Shown here: in pieces, positions 51,765 through 59,706 of the stretch
How positions within the stretch are numbered: the stretch's first letter is position 1
Layout of the letters: each line of letters starts with the position of its first letter
Origin: CAVVAL01 sp963742725
GTDB lineage: Bacteria > Actinomycetota > Actinomycetes > Mycobacteriales > Cryptosporangiaceae
Assembly: GCA_963742725.1 (NCBI GenBank)
Contig: CAVUMX010000001.1
Coordinates: forward strand, 744,001-808,000
DNA: 64,000 bases
Reading direction: 5' to 3'
Made by a program: the position numbers and the translations under genes
The notes under the pieces: model-generated
Database searches by the model: none
Told to the model about the DNA's origin: nothing
The model's input: only the letters and a program-made list of their open reading frames with translations

Positions 51765-53127
51765 GCCCCAGCAGGAACTCCTTGACCTCGACAGCGGCGA
51801 TCCGGTCGCGCGCGGTGGCCGGATCGGAGCAGAGGAGCACCGGCGCGTCGCGGTCGGCGGCCGGCAGGCGGCCGTGCGAGCCGCGCACGGCACGGGCACC
51901 CGCGTCGAGGCCGATCACGCTCATCCGGTACCGCATGCCGAGTTTCCTGCGCAGCAGCGCCACGCCCGCGCGGGCCTTGGCGGCCGAAGGGCCGGCCGGG
52001 TCGAAGAACAGTTCGGCCGGGTCGTAACCAGGCTTGCGGTGGATGTCCACGAGCCGCGCGAAGTCGGGCGCGCGGTCGTCGTCGAGCCAGTAGTAGTAGG
52101 TGAACCACGAATCGGGCTCGGCGACCAGCACCAGCTCGCCGGACCGTGCGTGGTCGAGGCCGTGCGCGGCCATGCCCGCCCTGTCGAGGACCTCGGCGAC
52201 CCCGGGGACCTTGCCGCACAACGCGGCGACGGTCGCCAGGTCGGCGGGGTCGCGGACATACACGTGGGCGATCTGGTGGTCGGCGACCGCGAAGGCGCGC
52301 GACGTCCACGGGTCCAGGTACTCCATGCCGGCCTGGGTGTGCACCCGCAGGAAGCCTTCGGCACGCAGCATCCGGTTCACGTCGACCGGCCGGTCGACAT
52401 CGGTGATGCCGTACTCCGACAGGACGACAACCGCGCGGCCCTGGGCGTCTGCCGCGTCGAGGAGCGGGGCGAGCACGCCGTCGAGTTCGGCGGCGGCGCT
52501 GGTGGCTTCGGGCGCCGACGGGCCGTACCGCTGCAGGTCGTAGTCGAGGTGCGGGACGTAGACCAGCGTCAGATCCGGATCGTGCGCGGTCATGACGCGC
52601 CGCGCGGCCTGGCAGATCCAGCGGGACGACACGAGCCCGGCGGTCGGTCCCCAGTAGTGGAAGAGCGGGAAGGTGCCGAGCGCGCCGGTGAGATCGTCGT
52701 GCAGCTCAGGCGGATCGGTGTAGCAGTCAGGGTCCTTGCGGCCGTCGGCGTGGTAGATCGGGCGCGGGGTCACGGTCCAGTTCACGTCCGCGCCCATCGC
52801 GTACCACCAGCACACGTTGGCCACGGTGAAGTCCGGGTTCGTGCGCCGCGCGGTCCGCCAGAGCTTCTCGCCGCCGACCAGCGCGTTGTGCTGCCGCCAG
52901 AACAGCACCTCCCCGAGGTCCCGGAAGTACCAGCCGTTGCCGACGATGCCGTGCCCGGCGGGCGTCTCTCCGGTGAGGAACGTCGACTGGACCGCGCACG
53001 TCACCGCGGGCAGGACGGTGTCGATCGGCGCCCGGAAGCCCTGATCGGCGATCCGTCGGAGCCGGGGCATGTGCTCCAGCAGGCGCGGGGTGAGGCCGAC
53101 GACATTCAGGACCACCGTGCGCGTCAC
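51751..53127 (-). CDS. Alkaline phosphatase/nucleotide pyrophosphatase family protein (EboF-like)
   Basis: A 458-residue member of the alkaline phosphatase superfamily, as at the end of ebo clusters. The nucleophile is probably T43 in LPAVTCAVQSTFLTG; other metal-ligand candidates are in PHLDYDLQRYG, LSEYGITDVD and ADHQIAHVYV. The first metal Asp usual in VVDGL-type starts is replaced (LNVVGLTP). No signal peptide is seen, so it should act in the cytoplasm. GTG start overlaps the eboE stop (GTGA). Last gene of the operon. Confidence 0.8.
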   Translation of the reverse strand: MTRTVVLNVVGLTPRLLEHMPRLRRIADQGFRAPIDTVLPAVTCAVQSTFLTGETPAGHGIVGNGWYFRDLGEVLFWRQHNALVGGEKLWRTARRTNPDFTVANVCWWYAMGADVNWTVTPRPIYHADGRKDPDCYTDPPELHDDLTGALGTFPLFHYWGPTAGLVSSRWICQAARRVMTAHDPDLTLVYVPHLDYDLQRYGPSAPEATSAAAELDGVLAPLLDAADAQGRAVVVLSEYGITDVDRPVDVNRMLRAEGFLRVHTQAGMEYLDPWTSRAFAVADHQIAHVYVRDPADLATVAALCGKVPGVAEVLDRAGMAAHGLDHARSGELVLVAEPDSWFTYYYWLDDDRAPDFARLVDIHRKPGYDPAELFFDPAGPSAAKARAGVALLRRKLGMRYRMSVIGLDAGARAVRGSHGRLPAADRDAPVLLCSDPATARDRIAAVEVKEFLLGLSLG

Positions 53128-54245
53128 GGCCCGCCCTCCAGCCGGGCACGGGCGTAGGCCAGCTCGGCGGCGATCCCCGCGGCCAGTTGGGCCGGGCCGT
53201 CCGGGCGCGACTCCGGTGGAAGCACGCCCCACGTGTACGTCTCGACGTCGAAGTGGTCGCAGAGCGCCTCCGGGCCGCCGACCAGCGCGCCGAGCGCGTC
53301 TTCCAGGACGTCGGTGGTGGAGCGCAGCGGCGGGACCGGCGCGGCGTGCAGCGGGACGTGGTAGTGCACCCGCCACGGCTGCGCGGTCGCGCCGGATGCC
53401 AGCGCCTCGTCCAGGTCGTCGGTGGACAGCCCGTCGCGGCCGCGCGTCTGGTGCAGGAAACGCGGCTCGACGTAGGCGGCCAGCGCGTCCCGCTCGGCTG
53501 CCGGATCGTCGCAGGCCAGCGCGGCCGACACCTGGGTCTTGACGATCGGCACCCCGGCGGCGCGCAGCGCGTCGACGGCGGTCGTCGGCTTCTCCCACGC
53601 GCAGGCGAGGTGCGCCAGGTCGAGACAGATCCCCAGCCGGGTCGTATCGGCGTCGCGCAGCCAGTCGATGGCCTGCTCGGTGTTCTCGACGACGCAGCCG
53701 GGCTCCGGTTCGAGCGCGATGCGGATGTCGCGGTCCAGCCTGCCGAGCTCTTGCGCGAGGGTGTCCAGCGTGTGGCGGCAGGCGTCGGAACGGCCGCTGT
53801 CCCACGGCGTGCGCCAGGCGAGGGGCAGCGTCGAGATCGAGCCGCGCGCGGCCTCGTCCGGGAGCAGGTCGTTCAGGACGCGGGCGAGGTCGAGGGTGTA
53901 GGTGAGCCGGAACCGCGAGGTCCAGTCCGGCTGGTACACGGCGTGTTTGACGACCGGCTGCTGGAAGGCCGCATACGGGAACCCGTTCAGCGTCACCACT
54001 TCCAGGCCGCGCGCGTCCAGAGCGGCGCGCAGTCGCCGGCGGTCGGCAGCGGACGCGGCCAGTCCGGCGGCGGCGGGTGCGGCGAGCCACAGTCCGAGGC
54101 CGAGCACGTCCCAGCCGAGCGTCTCCCGGATCGGGACTGCGTACGTATCCAGCTGGGCCAGGATGCCGTCGAGATCCTCGGCGGCGTGCACGTTCGTGCA
54201 GTACGACAGGTGCAGGGTCTGGCCGTCGGCGTGACGGAGCCGCAT
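53124..54245 (-). CDS. eboE: Metabolite traffic protein EboE
   Basis: A 373-residue TIM-barrel protein of the xylose-isomerase-like fold, matching EboE. Characteristic parts are LHLSYCTNVHAAEDLDGI, LEVVTLNGFPYAAFQQ, VKHAVYQPDWTS, RIALEPEPGCVVEN, LGICLDLAHLACAWE and DHFDVETYTWGVLPPE. In cyanobacteria ebo genes are needed to move small molecules (scytonemin precursors) across the membrane. ATG overlaps the TatD-family stop. Confidence 0.88.
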   Translation of the reverse strand: MRLRHADGQTLHLSYCTNVHAAEDLDGILAQLDTYAVPIRETLGWDVLGLGLWLAAPAAAGLAASAADRRRLRAALDARGLEVVTLNGFPYAAFQQPVVKHAVYQPDWTSRFRLTYTLDLARVLNDLLPDEAARGSISTLPLAWRTPWDSGRSDACRHTLDTLAQELGRLDRDIRIALEPEPGCVVENTEQAIDWLRDADTTRLGICLDLAHLACAWEKPTTAVDALRAAGVPIVKTQVSAALACDDPAAERDALAAYVEPRFLHQTRGRDGLSTDDLDEALASGATAQPWRVHYHVPLHAAPVPPLRSTTDVLEDALGALVGGPEALCDHFDVETYTWGVLPPESRPDGPAQLAAGIAAELAYARARLEGGP

Positions 54246-55093
54246 CAGTCACCTCCGCGCAGGATGGAGCTGCCGGCGAACGTGGCCGCGGGCGCGTCGG
54301 CGGTGAGATCGAGCCGGCCGGACTGGCCGTAGAACGCGACGGGATTACGCCACATCACCAGGTCGACGTCGTCGTCGCTGAAGCCGGCGTCGAGCATCGC
54401 GGTCGCGGTGGCCACGGTGAGCAGCGGATCCGACTTTCCCCAGTCGGCGGCGGAGTTCACCAGGACCCGGTCGAGCCCGTGCCGCTTGAGGATCTCGACC
54501 ATGCGGGGCGGCGACATCTTCGTGTCCGGGTAGATCGAGAAGCCCATCCAGCAGCCGGTGTCGTGGACCAGCGGCACCGTGACCTCGTTGAGGTGGTCGA
54601 CGAGGACGCGGCCGGTGTCGATCCCGACCTCCTTGACGACGTCCAGCGTGCGGCGGGTGCCGGCGGCCTTGTCCCGGTGCGGCGTGTGCACGAGGGCGGG
54701 CAGCTCGTGGTCGACGGCCAGCGCGAGCTGCGCGGCCAGCGCCTCGTCCTCGGCCGGTGTCATCGAGTCGTACCCGATCTCCCCCACCGCGACGACGCCG
54801 TCCTTCTCCAGGTAGCGCGGCAGCAGGTCGAGCACGGGACGGCAGCGGGGATCGTTGGCCTCCTTGGGGTTGAGCGCGATCGTGGCGTGGTGCCGGATGC
54901 CGTACTGGCTGGCGCGGTACGGCTCCCAGCCGATCAGCGAGTCGAAGTAGTCGGTGAACGAGCCCGGGTTGGTGCGCGGCTGGCCGAGCCAGAACGCCGG
55001 TTCCACGACGGCGCGCACGCCCGCCGCCGCCATCGCGGCGTAGTCGTCGGTGGTGCGCGAGGTCATGTGGATGTGCGGGTCGAATATGCGCAT
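54245..55093 (-). CDS. TatD family hydrolase (EboB-like)
   Basis: A 282-residue metal-dependent hydrolase of the amidohydrolase/TatD group. The first metal site is D-P-H-I-H in RIFDPHIHMTSRTT; others are VGEIGYDS, VHTPHRDK and VDHLNEVT. TatD-like proteins are constant members of ebo clusters. ATG 55093 overlaps the eboA stop; a GTG one codon earlier is possible. Confidence 0.85.
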   Translation of the reverse strand: MRIFDPHIHMTSRTTDDYAAMAAAGVRAVVEPAFWLGQPRTNPGSFTDYFDSLIGWEPYRASQYGIRHHATIALNPKEANDPRCRPVLDLLPRYLEKDGVVAVGEIGYDSMTPAEDEALAAQLALAVDHELPALVHTPHRDKAAGTRRTLDVVKEVGIDTGRVLVDHLNEVTVPLVHDTGCWMGFSIYPDTKMSPPRMVEILKRHGLDRVLVNSAADWGKSDPLLTVATATAMLDAGFSDDDVDLVMWRNPVAFYGQSGRLDLTADAPAATFAGSSILRGGD

Positions 55094-55674
55094 CACAGCT
55101 CCTTCGTCCGTTCCAGCAGTGCGGCGGCGTCCGCCGGCATGGCTCGGCCGGCGGCACCCCGTTCCACGGCCAGGGCCGCGAGCATCGTGGTCAGCTCACG
55201 GTCGGTGCGCTGGTCCAGGCCGTCGACGGCGTCCAGCGGTACGCCCATGAAGACGCACTTGACGACGCCGTGCCGCCACGTCTCGGCGTCGAGGTGAGCC
55301 GCGTACGGGCCGAGCGCCGCCGCGACCAGCCGCGGGTCGTTGGTGCGCAGGGCGTCGTGCAGCAGCGGGACGGCCGCGTCGCCGATCGGGAGCAGCGGCA
55401 GGGCGCGCAGCACCGCGAGCCGTTCGGCGGCGTCGCCGTGGCGGTACAGGAGCAGGAGCTGGTCGGTGTCGTCAAGTGCCGCGAGCAGGATCGCGCGGGC
55501 AGCTTGCCCGGCCGTCCAGCCGGGTGCTCCGGGTAGTGGGTCGCGGCCCAGCTTCCGATCCGCCTGGGCGAAGACGCGGCCGGGGTTGGCGCGGACGCCA
55601 GCTTCCGCGTCGCGCAGCCAGTCACGCCCAGGGGCTGTTGCCAACGCGGTCCGCAGCTCGTCGAGGCTCGTCAC
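55093..55674 (-). CDS. eboA: EboA family metabolite traffic protein
   Basis: A 193-residue all-helical protein of the EboA family, unknown biochemistry. Typical elements are ARAILLAALDDTDQLLLLYRHGDAAERLAVLRALPLL and WRHGVVKCVFMGVPLDAVDGLD. GTG start overlaps the stop of the isomerase gene; stop overlaps TatD. Confidence 0.88.
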   Translation of the reverse strand: MTSLDELRTALATAPGRDWLRDAEAGVRANPGRVFAQADRKLGRDPLPGAPGWTAGQAARAILLAALDDTDQLLLLYRHGDAAERLAVLRALPLLPIGDAAVPLLHDALRTNDPRLVAAALGPYAAHLDAETWRHGVVKCVFMGVPLDAVDGLDQRTDRELTTMLAALAVERGAAGRAMPADAAALLERTKEL

Positions 55675-56615
55675 ACCCGCGCTCCTTCGCTGCCCGCCAC
55701 GGCTTCGCCGCCCGCCGCGTGTTCCTGCGCCGCCGCGCGTTGGTCGGCCGCCACCGGCTCCACCGCCGCCGTTGCGCGTTGTTCGGCGTCGCGAAGGAAT
55801 TGCAGGGATCGGCGGGCCACGTCTGGGGCCGCGTGGGAGTGCCGGGGTAGCTCGACGGCGACCAGGCCCTGGTAGCCGCTGTCGATCAGCGCGCGCAGCA
55901 CCGGCGGGAAGTCGATCTCACCGGCGCCGAACTCGAGATGCTCGTGCACGCCCCGGCACATGTCGTCGATCTGGACGTTGACGAGGTGCTCCGCCGCCAC
56001 GCCGACGCAGTCGGGCACGTCCCACGGCTCGACGGCCCGGCAGTGTCCGATGTCGAGCGTCATCCCGAAGCACGCCGGCTGGCCGAGATCGGCGTGCAGT
56101 CGCTGCCAGCCGGCGATGTCGGGCACCAGCATCCCCGGCTCAGGCTCGAAGCCGAGCGTCACGCCGGCCGCCGTGGCCACGTCGACGGTCGTGGCGCAGC
56201 CGTCGACGAGACGGTGCCAGGCGGTGTTGTCGTCGACGTCCGGCGGGCGCACGCCGGCCCAGAACGACACGGCCTCGGCGCCGAGGTCGGCACCGATCGC
56301 GACGGCGCGGCGCAGGAAGTCGAGGCGTACCGCGCGGTCGTCGTGCAGGAGCGTCGGTGCGTGCTTGCGCCACGGGTCGAGCAGGTAACGGGCCCCGGTC
56401 TCGATGACCACCGCGAGGTCGAGATCGCGGAGCAGGTCGGCGGCCTGGGCCACGCGGCGGCCCAGGTCCGGGCCGAAGGGGTCGAGATGGTCGTGGTCGA
56501 GCGTCAGCGCCACGCCGTCGTAGCCGAGCCCGGCGATCACCGCCAGCGCGTCGCGGAGCCGGTGGTTCGCGAAGCCGTTGGTGCCGTACCCGAGCCTCAG
56601 CCCGCCCCCGCTCAT
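55671..56615 (-). CDS. Sugar phosphate isomerase/epimerase family protein
   Basis: A 314-residue AP-endonuclease-2/xylose-isomerase-like TIM barrel. Metal-binding positions are suggested in LGFEPEPGML, GMTLDIGHCRAV, HLVNVQIDDMCRG and GLVAVELPRHSH. About 40 residues at the C-terminus are Ala/Glu-rich and poorly ordered. This fold includes isomerases, epimerases and lyases acting on keto-sugars. Overlaps both neighbours (ATGA with ubiA side, GTGA with eboA). Confidence 0.85.
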   Translation of the reverse strand: MSGGGLRLGYGTNGFANHRLRDALAVIAGLGYDGVALTLDHDHLDPFGPDLGRRVAQAADLLRDLDLAVVIETGARYLLDPWRKHAPTLLHDDRAVRLDFLRRAVAIGADLGAEAVSFWAGVRPPDVDDNTAWHRLVDGCATTVDVATAAGVTLGFEPEPGMLVPDIAGWQRLHADLGQPACFGMTLDIGHCRAVEPWDVPDCVGVAAEHLVNVQIDDMCRGVHEHLEFGAGEIDFPPVLRALIDSGYQGLVAVELPRHSHAAPDVARRSLQFLRDAEQRATAAVEPVAADQRAAAQEHAAGGEAVAGSEGARV

Positions 56616-57538
56616 GTCGGGGACACCTTGCGCGCGAGCATGCGGCCGAGCGGTGCGGCCACTGCCACCGCGAGTCCGACCCGGGCCGATCCGGCGCGGC
56701 TGGTCAGGGCGCCCTGCAGGGTCGGCAGGTCGACGATGCCGGCGGCGACGGCCGCACGCACCGTGGGCGCCGCCGACTCGGTGAGGATCCGCGCCTGCGC
56801 ACGGCCGTAGCGCAGGGCGTACGCGGACGCCAGCACCCGGGCGACCGTCGCGGCCGTGGTACCGGCACGACCGGCAGAGCCCGTGGCGCCGGCAGCGGCC
56901 GGGTCGCCGGTGCGGCCGGTTGTGGCTGGGGTACCTGCGCGGCCGGCTGCGACGGCTCCGGCGAGGGCGACCGTCGTGGCGAGGGTGGCGGCGGCGACGC
57001 CCGGGCGGCCGCCGGTGACCTCCTGTCGGGACAGCGCGGTCACCGTGTACGTGTGGACCCCGATCACCGCCGCCGCCGGGACCGCGGCCCGGACGTCGCC
57101 ACGAGAGGCACCGAGCAGGACGTCCAGTGCCCGGCAGGTGGCCATGACCGCCGGGCCGGCCGCCGTGTTCTTGGCCCAGAGGTCGTACGCCCAGATCGAG
57201 CCGACCAGCGGGACCGCCACCGCGAGGCCGCGCCGTCCGGCGGCCGCAGCGGCGATGGCCGTGCCAGCGGCCGTCAGTCCTATCGCGATCCCCACTGCGG
57301 CGCGCGCGCTGACCCGGCCGGACGGGATCGGACGCTCCGGTCGTTCGGTGGCGTCGAGCTGCCGGTCGGCCCAGTCGTTGGCGGCCATGCCGCCCCAGTA
57401 GAGACAGATCGACGCGCCAGCCAGTGCCGCCACACGCCGGTCGAGCACTCCGGCCGCGGCCGCGCCGGCCACTACGTCGCCCGGCACCGAGAGCGCGGCC
57501 GGTGCGCGTACCAGCTGGACGAGGTCCATGAGCCTCAT
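56612..57538 (-). CDS. UbiA family prenyltransferase (EboC-like)
   Basis: A 308-residue intramembrane prenyltransferase-like protein with seven to nine helices. The first Asp-rich motif N54-D-x2-D58-x3-D62 (NDWADRQLD) binds prenyl diphosphate with Mg2+; a second appears as YDLWAKNTAAGP. It is the EboC position of the cluster. The Ala/Gly/Thr-rich stretch at about 200-240 is low complexity. Start ATG 57538 overlaps the inositol-phosphate synthase stop. Confidence 0.85.
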   Translation of the reverse strand: MRLMDLVQLVRAPAALSVPGDVVAGAAAAGVLDRRVAALAGASICLYWGGMAANDWADRQLDATERPERPIPSGRVSARAAVGIAIGLTAAGTAIAAAAAGRRGLAVAVPLVGSIWAYDLWAKNTAAGPAVMATCRALDVLLGASRGDVRAAVPAAAVIGVHTYTVTALSRQEVTGGRPGVAAATLATTVALAGAVAAGRAGTPATTGRTGDPAAAGATGSAGRAGTTAATVARVLASAYALRYGRAQARILTESAAPTVRAAVAAGIVDLPTLQGALTSRAGSARVGLAVAVAAPLGRMLARKVSPT

Positions 57539-58677
57539 CGCCGCTCTCCCAGTCCGGCCACGAACGCGGTGAGGGCGGCCCACTGTTCGCCGAGCGCGGC
57601 GGGTCCGTCGCCCAGCGGGTCCTTGAAGAAGAAGCCCAGTTCGGTCAGGGGACCGATGTGGCCGGCCGCGTGGGCGGCAGCGGTGATCCGGGCCAGGTCG
57701 AGCACCAGCGGTGCGGCGAGGGCCGAGTCGCAGCCGTGCCAGCTGAACTCCATCCGCATTCGGGTGCCCAGGAACCCGGAGAAGCCGATGAGGTCCCACG
57801 CCGCCTTGAGGTCGCCGATGTCCTCGACGTGGTCGATGCGGGACGTGCCCTGGGGTACGTAGCCGAGCGTGTCGCGCAGTACCCGCTGCTTGCTGGCGAC
57901 CTTGGCGGCGTTCGCGTCCGGGTCGGCGAGGTTGGCGCCGTCGCCGCCGCCGAGCAGGTTCAGGCCGGACCAGCTGTGCACCCGGAGGTTCCGCATCGCG
58001 AACATCGGCGCGAGCACCGACTTGACCAGCGTCTCGCCGGTCTTGCCGTCGTTGCCCCCGAACGGCACCCGCCGCAGCTCGGCGTAGTCGGCGAGGGCTG
58101 GCAGGCGCGCCCCGGTCGACGGTGTGAAGTCCACGAACGCGGATCCGGCCATGAACGCCGCGTAGGCGGCGAGCGCACTCGGCGGCAGCACATGATCGTC
58201 GCGCGTCAGGGCATCCCGGAGCGCGTCGATGTCGGCGTGCGCGGGATGCGGCCGGGCTGCCGGTTCCGTGGTCGACACGTTGATGACCACGACGTGGTCC
58301 AGGTGGTGCCGGTCGGCGAACGCGGTGACGTCAGCGGCCATGCGCTCGGCCGTCTCCGCCTGGGTCGCCGCGGCGGGCACCGTCCGCACCCGGTCCTCGT
58401 GGGCGAGGAGTTCGTCGGTGAGCACCGCGACGAGCCGGCCTGGCAGGACGCCCTCGTCCGCCAGCGTCTCGGCCTTCTTCAGCACCGGGGTCGCGACGAT
58501 GTCATGGCCCCCGACGACCAGGTCCGACCAGGCGGGCAGCGCCGCGTCGCACAGCACCGGCAACTCGGTCACGCAGCCGACGGGCTCGGCCAGCCCGGCG
58601 CGCAGCGCCAACGCCCCCACGGTCGCGGTGGTGGCGACAGATCCGCGCGCGCCGATCAGCCAGAGTCCCGTCCGCAT
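57535..58677 (-). CDS. Inositol-3-phosphate synthase-like protein
   Basis: A 380-residue NAD-dependent myo-inositol phosphate synthase family protein. The dinucleotide fold starts at once (GLWLIGARGSVATTATVG). Family segments are VVINVSTTEP, VPFGGNDGKTGETLVKSVLAPMF, LLGGGDGANLADP and FSWHGCDSALAAPLVLDL. It should cyclise glucose-6-phosphate or a related sugar phosphate. First gene of the coupled ebo-like operon, where cyanobacterial clusters have EboD. ATG 58677 with GGAGGCGAG upstream. Confidence 0.85.
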   Translation of the reverse strand: MRTGLWLIGARGSVATTATVGALALRAGLAEPVGCVTELPVLCDAALPAWSDLVVGGHDIVATPVLKKAETLADEGVLPGRLVAVLTDELLAHEDRVRTVPAAATQAETAERMAADVTAFADRHHLDHVVVINVSTTEPAARPHPAHADIDALRDALTRDDHVLPPSALAAYAAFMAGSAFVDFTPSTGARLPALADYAELRRVPFGGNDGKTGETLVKSVLAPMFAMRNLRVHSWSGLNLLGGGDGANLADPDANAAKVASKQRVLRDTLGYVPQGTSRIDHVEDIGDLKAAWDLIGFSGFLGTRMRMEFSWHGCDSALAAPLVLDLARITAAAHAAGHIGPLTELGFFFKDPLGDGPAALGEQWAALTAFVAGLGERR

Positions 58678-58706
58678 GCACTCGCCTCCGTTCTGGGTGG
58701 ATCGAG

Positions 58707-59672
58707 CTATCTGGCGAGGCGGGCGAGCCCCGCACCGGCCGCTTGCCGGAGCGCCACCGACCGGCGAACCTCGGCGCGTTTCACGCCGGACCGGCCCTTG
58801 GCCTCGGCACCGGCGGCGGCCGTCTGCTGGCCGACGACGCCACCCCGGATGCGGTTGTTCGCGGCGATCTGCGCGGCCGGATCGTTGGCGGACACGATGA
58901 GCTGCCCGTCGATGATGTTGTCGTCGACGATGACACCACCGGTGGTGTTCGCGACGCTGACGTCGCGTCCCCAGTAGCCGCCCGAGGCGCACCCGTCGAG
59001 GTGCCCGTTCGGTCCGAGCTGGACGCCGCCGAGGTTCCCGGCGAACGTCGCCAGGCCGCGCACCGCGCTACCGCACACGACGCTGCCGGTCGTGCTGCCC
59101 CGGACGGTGAGCGTGCCGTCGACGAAGGAGTCGTGGACGTCGGTGTAGTAGGTGCCGGTGCTGCTGACGTCGCCCCGGACCTGCGTCGTCCGGTCGAGGC
59201 GGACCTCGCCCGCGCTGGCCGCCACGTTGCCCGCGATGGTCGTCCGCTCGGCGAAGAGGAAGCTGTCGATGGTCGCGGATCCCTTGGGCTGGACCGTCAC
59301 CGATCCGCTCCGCGTGTTCCTGAGGTAGAGGCCGTAGCCGCCGGCGGCGAGGTCGACCGGGCCGTCGACGGTGGTGTCGGTGGCGTCGAGGTAGCCGTCG
59401 TTCGCGACGCGCAGCTGCCCGCGGAACTGGCCACGGACGACGACCAGGTTCGCGCCCGGCGCGACGATGACGTTGCCGAGGACGATCGTTCCGGTCAGGG
59501 CGCAGGACTGGCTCGGGGGGACGTACAGGTCGGTGGGCACCGTGACGGCGCCGCCCGTACCGACGCAGTGGGTGACCAGGTCGGCGCTCGCGCTGGGCGC
59601 GAGCGCCAGGACCGAGAGCACGGTGATCGACGTGCTCACGGTGGCGAGGGTGGCGATGGTGCGTCTTGGCAT
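58707..59672 (-). CDS. Secreted beta-solenoid-like protein
   Basis: A 321-residue secreted protein with no family I recognise. The signal peptide ends near residue 30 (SASA-DLVTH). The middle 200 residues repeat short strands of the type TVDGPVDLAAGGYGLYL, SVTVQPKGSATIDS, TIAGNVAASAGEV, TQVRGDVSSTG, spaced about 18-22 residues, which suggests a right-handed beta helix. Four or five Cys are present. The C-terminal 40 residues are basic. It lies 29 bp upstream of the inositol-phosphate synthase gene in the same direction. Confidence 0.65.
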   Translation of the reverse strand: MPRRTIATLATVSTSITVLSVLALAPSASADLVTHCVGTGGAVTVPTDLYVPPSQSCALTGTIVLGNVIVAPGANLVVVRGQFRGQLRVANDGYLDATDTTVDGPVDLAAGGYGLYLRNTRSGSVTVQPKGSATIDSFLFAERTTIAGNVAASAGEVRLDRTTQVRGDVSSTGTYYTDVHDSFVDGTLTVRGSTTGSVVCGSAVRGLATFAGNLGGVQLGPNGHLDGCASGGYWGRDVSVANTTGGVIVDDNIIDGQLIVSANDPAAQIAANNRIRGGVVGQQTAAAGAEAKGRSGVKRAEVRRSVALRQAAGAGLARLAR

Positions 59673-59706
59673 CGCGGTGCTCCCGGTTCGGAAGGGGGAT
59701 GGGTTC

